Origin: an uncultured Christensenellaceae bacterium
GTDB lineage: Bacteria; Bacillota; Clostridia; Christensenellales; Aristaeellaceae
DNA length: 5,982 nucleotides
Assembly: GCA_905236495.1 (NCBI GenBank)
Contig: CAJOPV010000126.1
Coordinates: 1-5,982, forward strand
Reading direction: 5' to 3'
Shown: positions 5,710 to 5,982 of the stretch, piece by piece
How positions within the stretch are numbered: position 1 is the stretch's first letter
Layout: each line of letters starts with the position of its first letter
Translations under genes and position numbers: made by a program
Notes under the pieces: model-generated
The model's database searches: none
Seen by the model: the letters and a program-made list of their open reading frames with translations, nothing else
What the model was told of the DNA's origin: nothing

Positions 5710-5982
5710 ATGACCCAGCATGAGACTTTCGGCATTGCGGCCTTTCGCTCCCGCCAGCAGGTGATGCGTTTTGACGCTGCGCTGCGCCGGGCGGGCATCC
5801 GCAGCGAGGTGATTTCCACCCCCCGGGACGTGAGCGTGGGCTGCGGGCTTTCGGTGCGGTTTGATCTTCGGGATGCCCAGCAGGCCATGGACGTATATCA
5901 CATGTCCCGCCCCGGCAACCTGATCGGCTTTTACCGGGTGGAAAGGAACGGATGGGATAAACCGATATTATCCAGGTTATAA
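5710..5982 (+). CDS. DUF3343 protein, putative sulfur/selenium carrier-like
   Basis: This is a complete 90-residue protein whose stop codon is the last codon of the window. It is small, soluble and lacks a signal peptide. The recognisable core is EVISTPRDVSVGCGLSVRF (33-51), matching the DUF3343 pattern of a TPR segment followed by a CG motif; Cys45 is the only cysteine. DUF3343 proteins are often encoded beside class V aminotransferase/cysteine desulfurase genes and selenium-metabolism genes, and the family has been named 'putative Se/S carrier-like'; no reaction has been proven. The frame opens upstream at 5635, but the ATG at 5710 was chosen because GAGGAAGGGGG precedes it and the protein then begins where family members do. 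It is transcribed away from the desulfurase across a 73-nt gap. A role in accepting persulfide on Cys45 is inferred. Confidence 0.88.
   Translation: MTQHETFGIAAFRSRQQVMRFDAALRRAGIRSEVISTPRDVSVGCGLSVRFDLRDAQQAMDVYHMSRPGNLIGFYRVERNGWDKPILSRL

Overview
The window is a GC-rich, tightly packed bacterial segment. Strong AGGAGG-type ribosome binding sites, full-length rubrerythrin, a class V aminotransferase-fold cysteine desulfurase and a DUF3343 protein together suggest an anaerobic member of the Bacillota, probably a high-GC gut-type Clostridia lineage. This placement is inferred from gene content and signal style; no rRNA or other marker gene is present.

Layout, from the right end in the direction of minus-strand transcription. 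At 5710-5982 a small DUF3343 protein (putative sulfur/selenium carrier-like) lies on the plus strand and ends exactly at the window edge. A 73-nt divergent intergenic region containing a 17-nt inverted repeat separates it from a minus-strand cysteine desulfurase (5636-4509). After 61 nt, which include a hairpin, comes a complete rubrerythrin (4447-3896). The 153-nt gap that follows is the only AT-rich, signal-rich stretch in the window. It carries a 9-bp hairpin plus T-run, which looks like the rubrerythrin terminator, and a near-consensus promoter (TTGCAA-N17-TATACT) interlocked with it. That promoter faces a translationally coupled three-gene operon: MoxR-family AAA+ ATPase (3742-2783), DUF58 protein (2786-1635) and a membrane-anchored transglutaminase-like protein (1651 to beyond position 1). 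Adjacent genes in the operon overlap by 4 and 17 nt.

The genes form two functional groups. The right-hand group concerns sulfur mobilisation and peroxide/iron chemistry: desulfurase, possible thiol carrier and rubrerythrin. The left-hand group is the widespread MoxR-DUF58-transglutaminase module, in which an ATPase chaperone, a von Willebrand-like membrane protein and an extracytoplasmic Cys-His-Asp papain-fold enzyme are thought to act together at the cell envelope; its substrate is unknown. I see no mobile element, CRISPR array, RNA gene or broken gene. No clearly new system is visible. The main points to check are the interlocked terminator/promoter, the DUF3343-desulfurase-rubrerythrin linkage, and what lies beyond the left edge in the transglutaminase operon.
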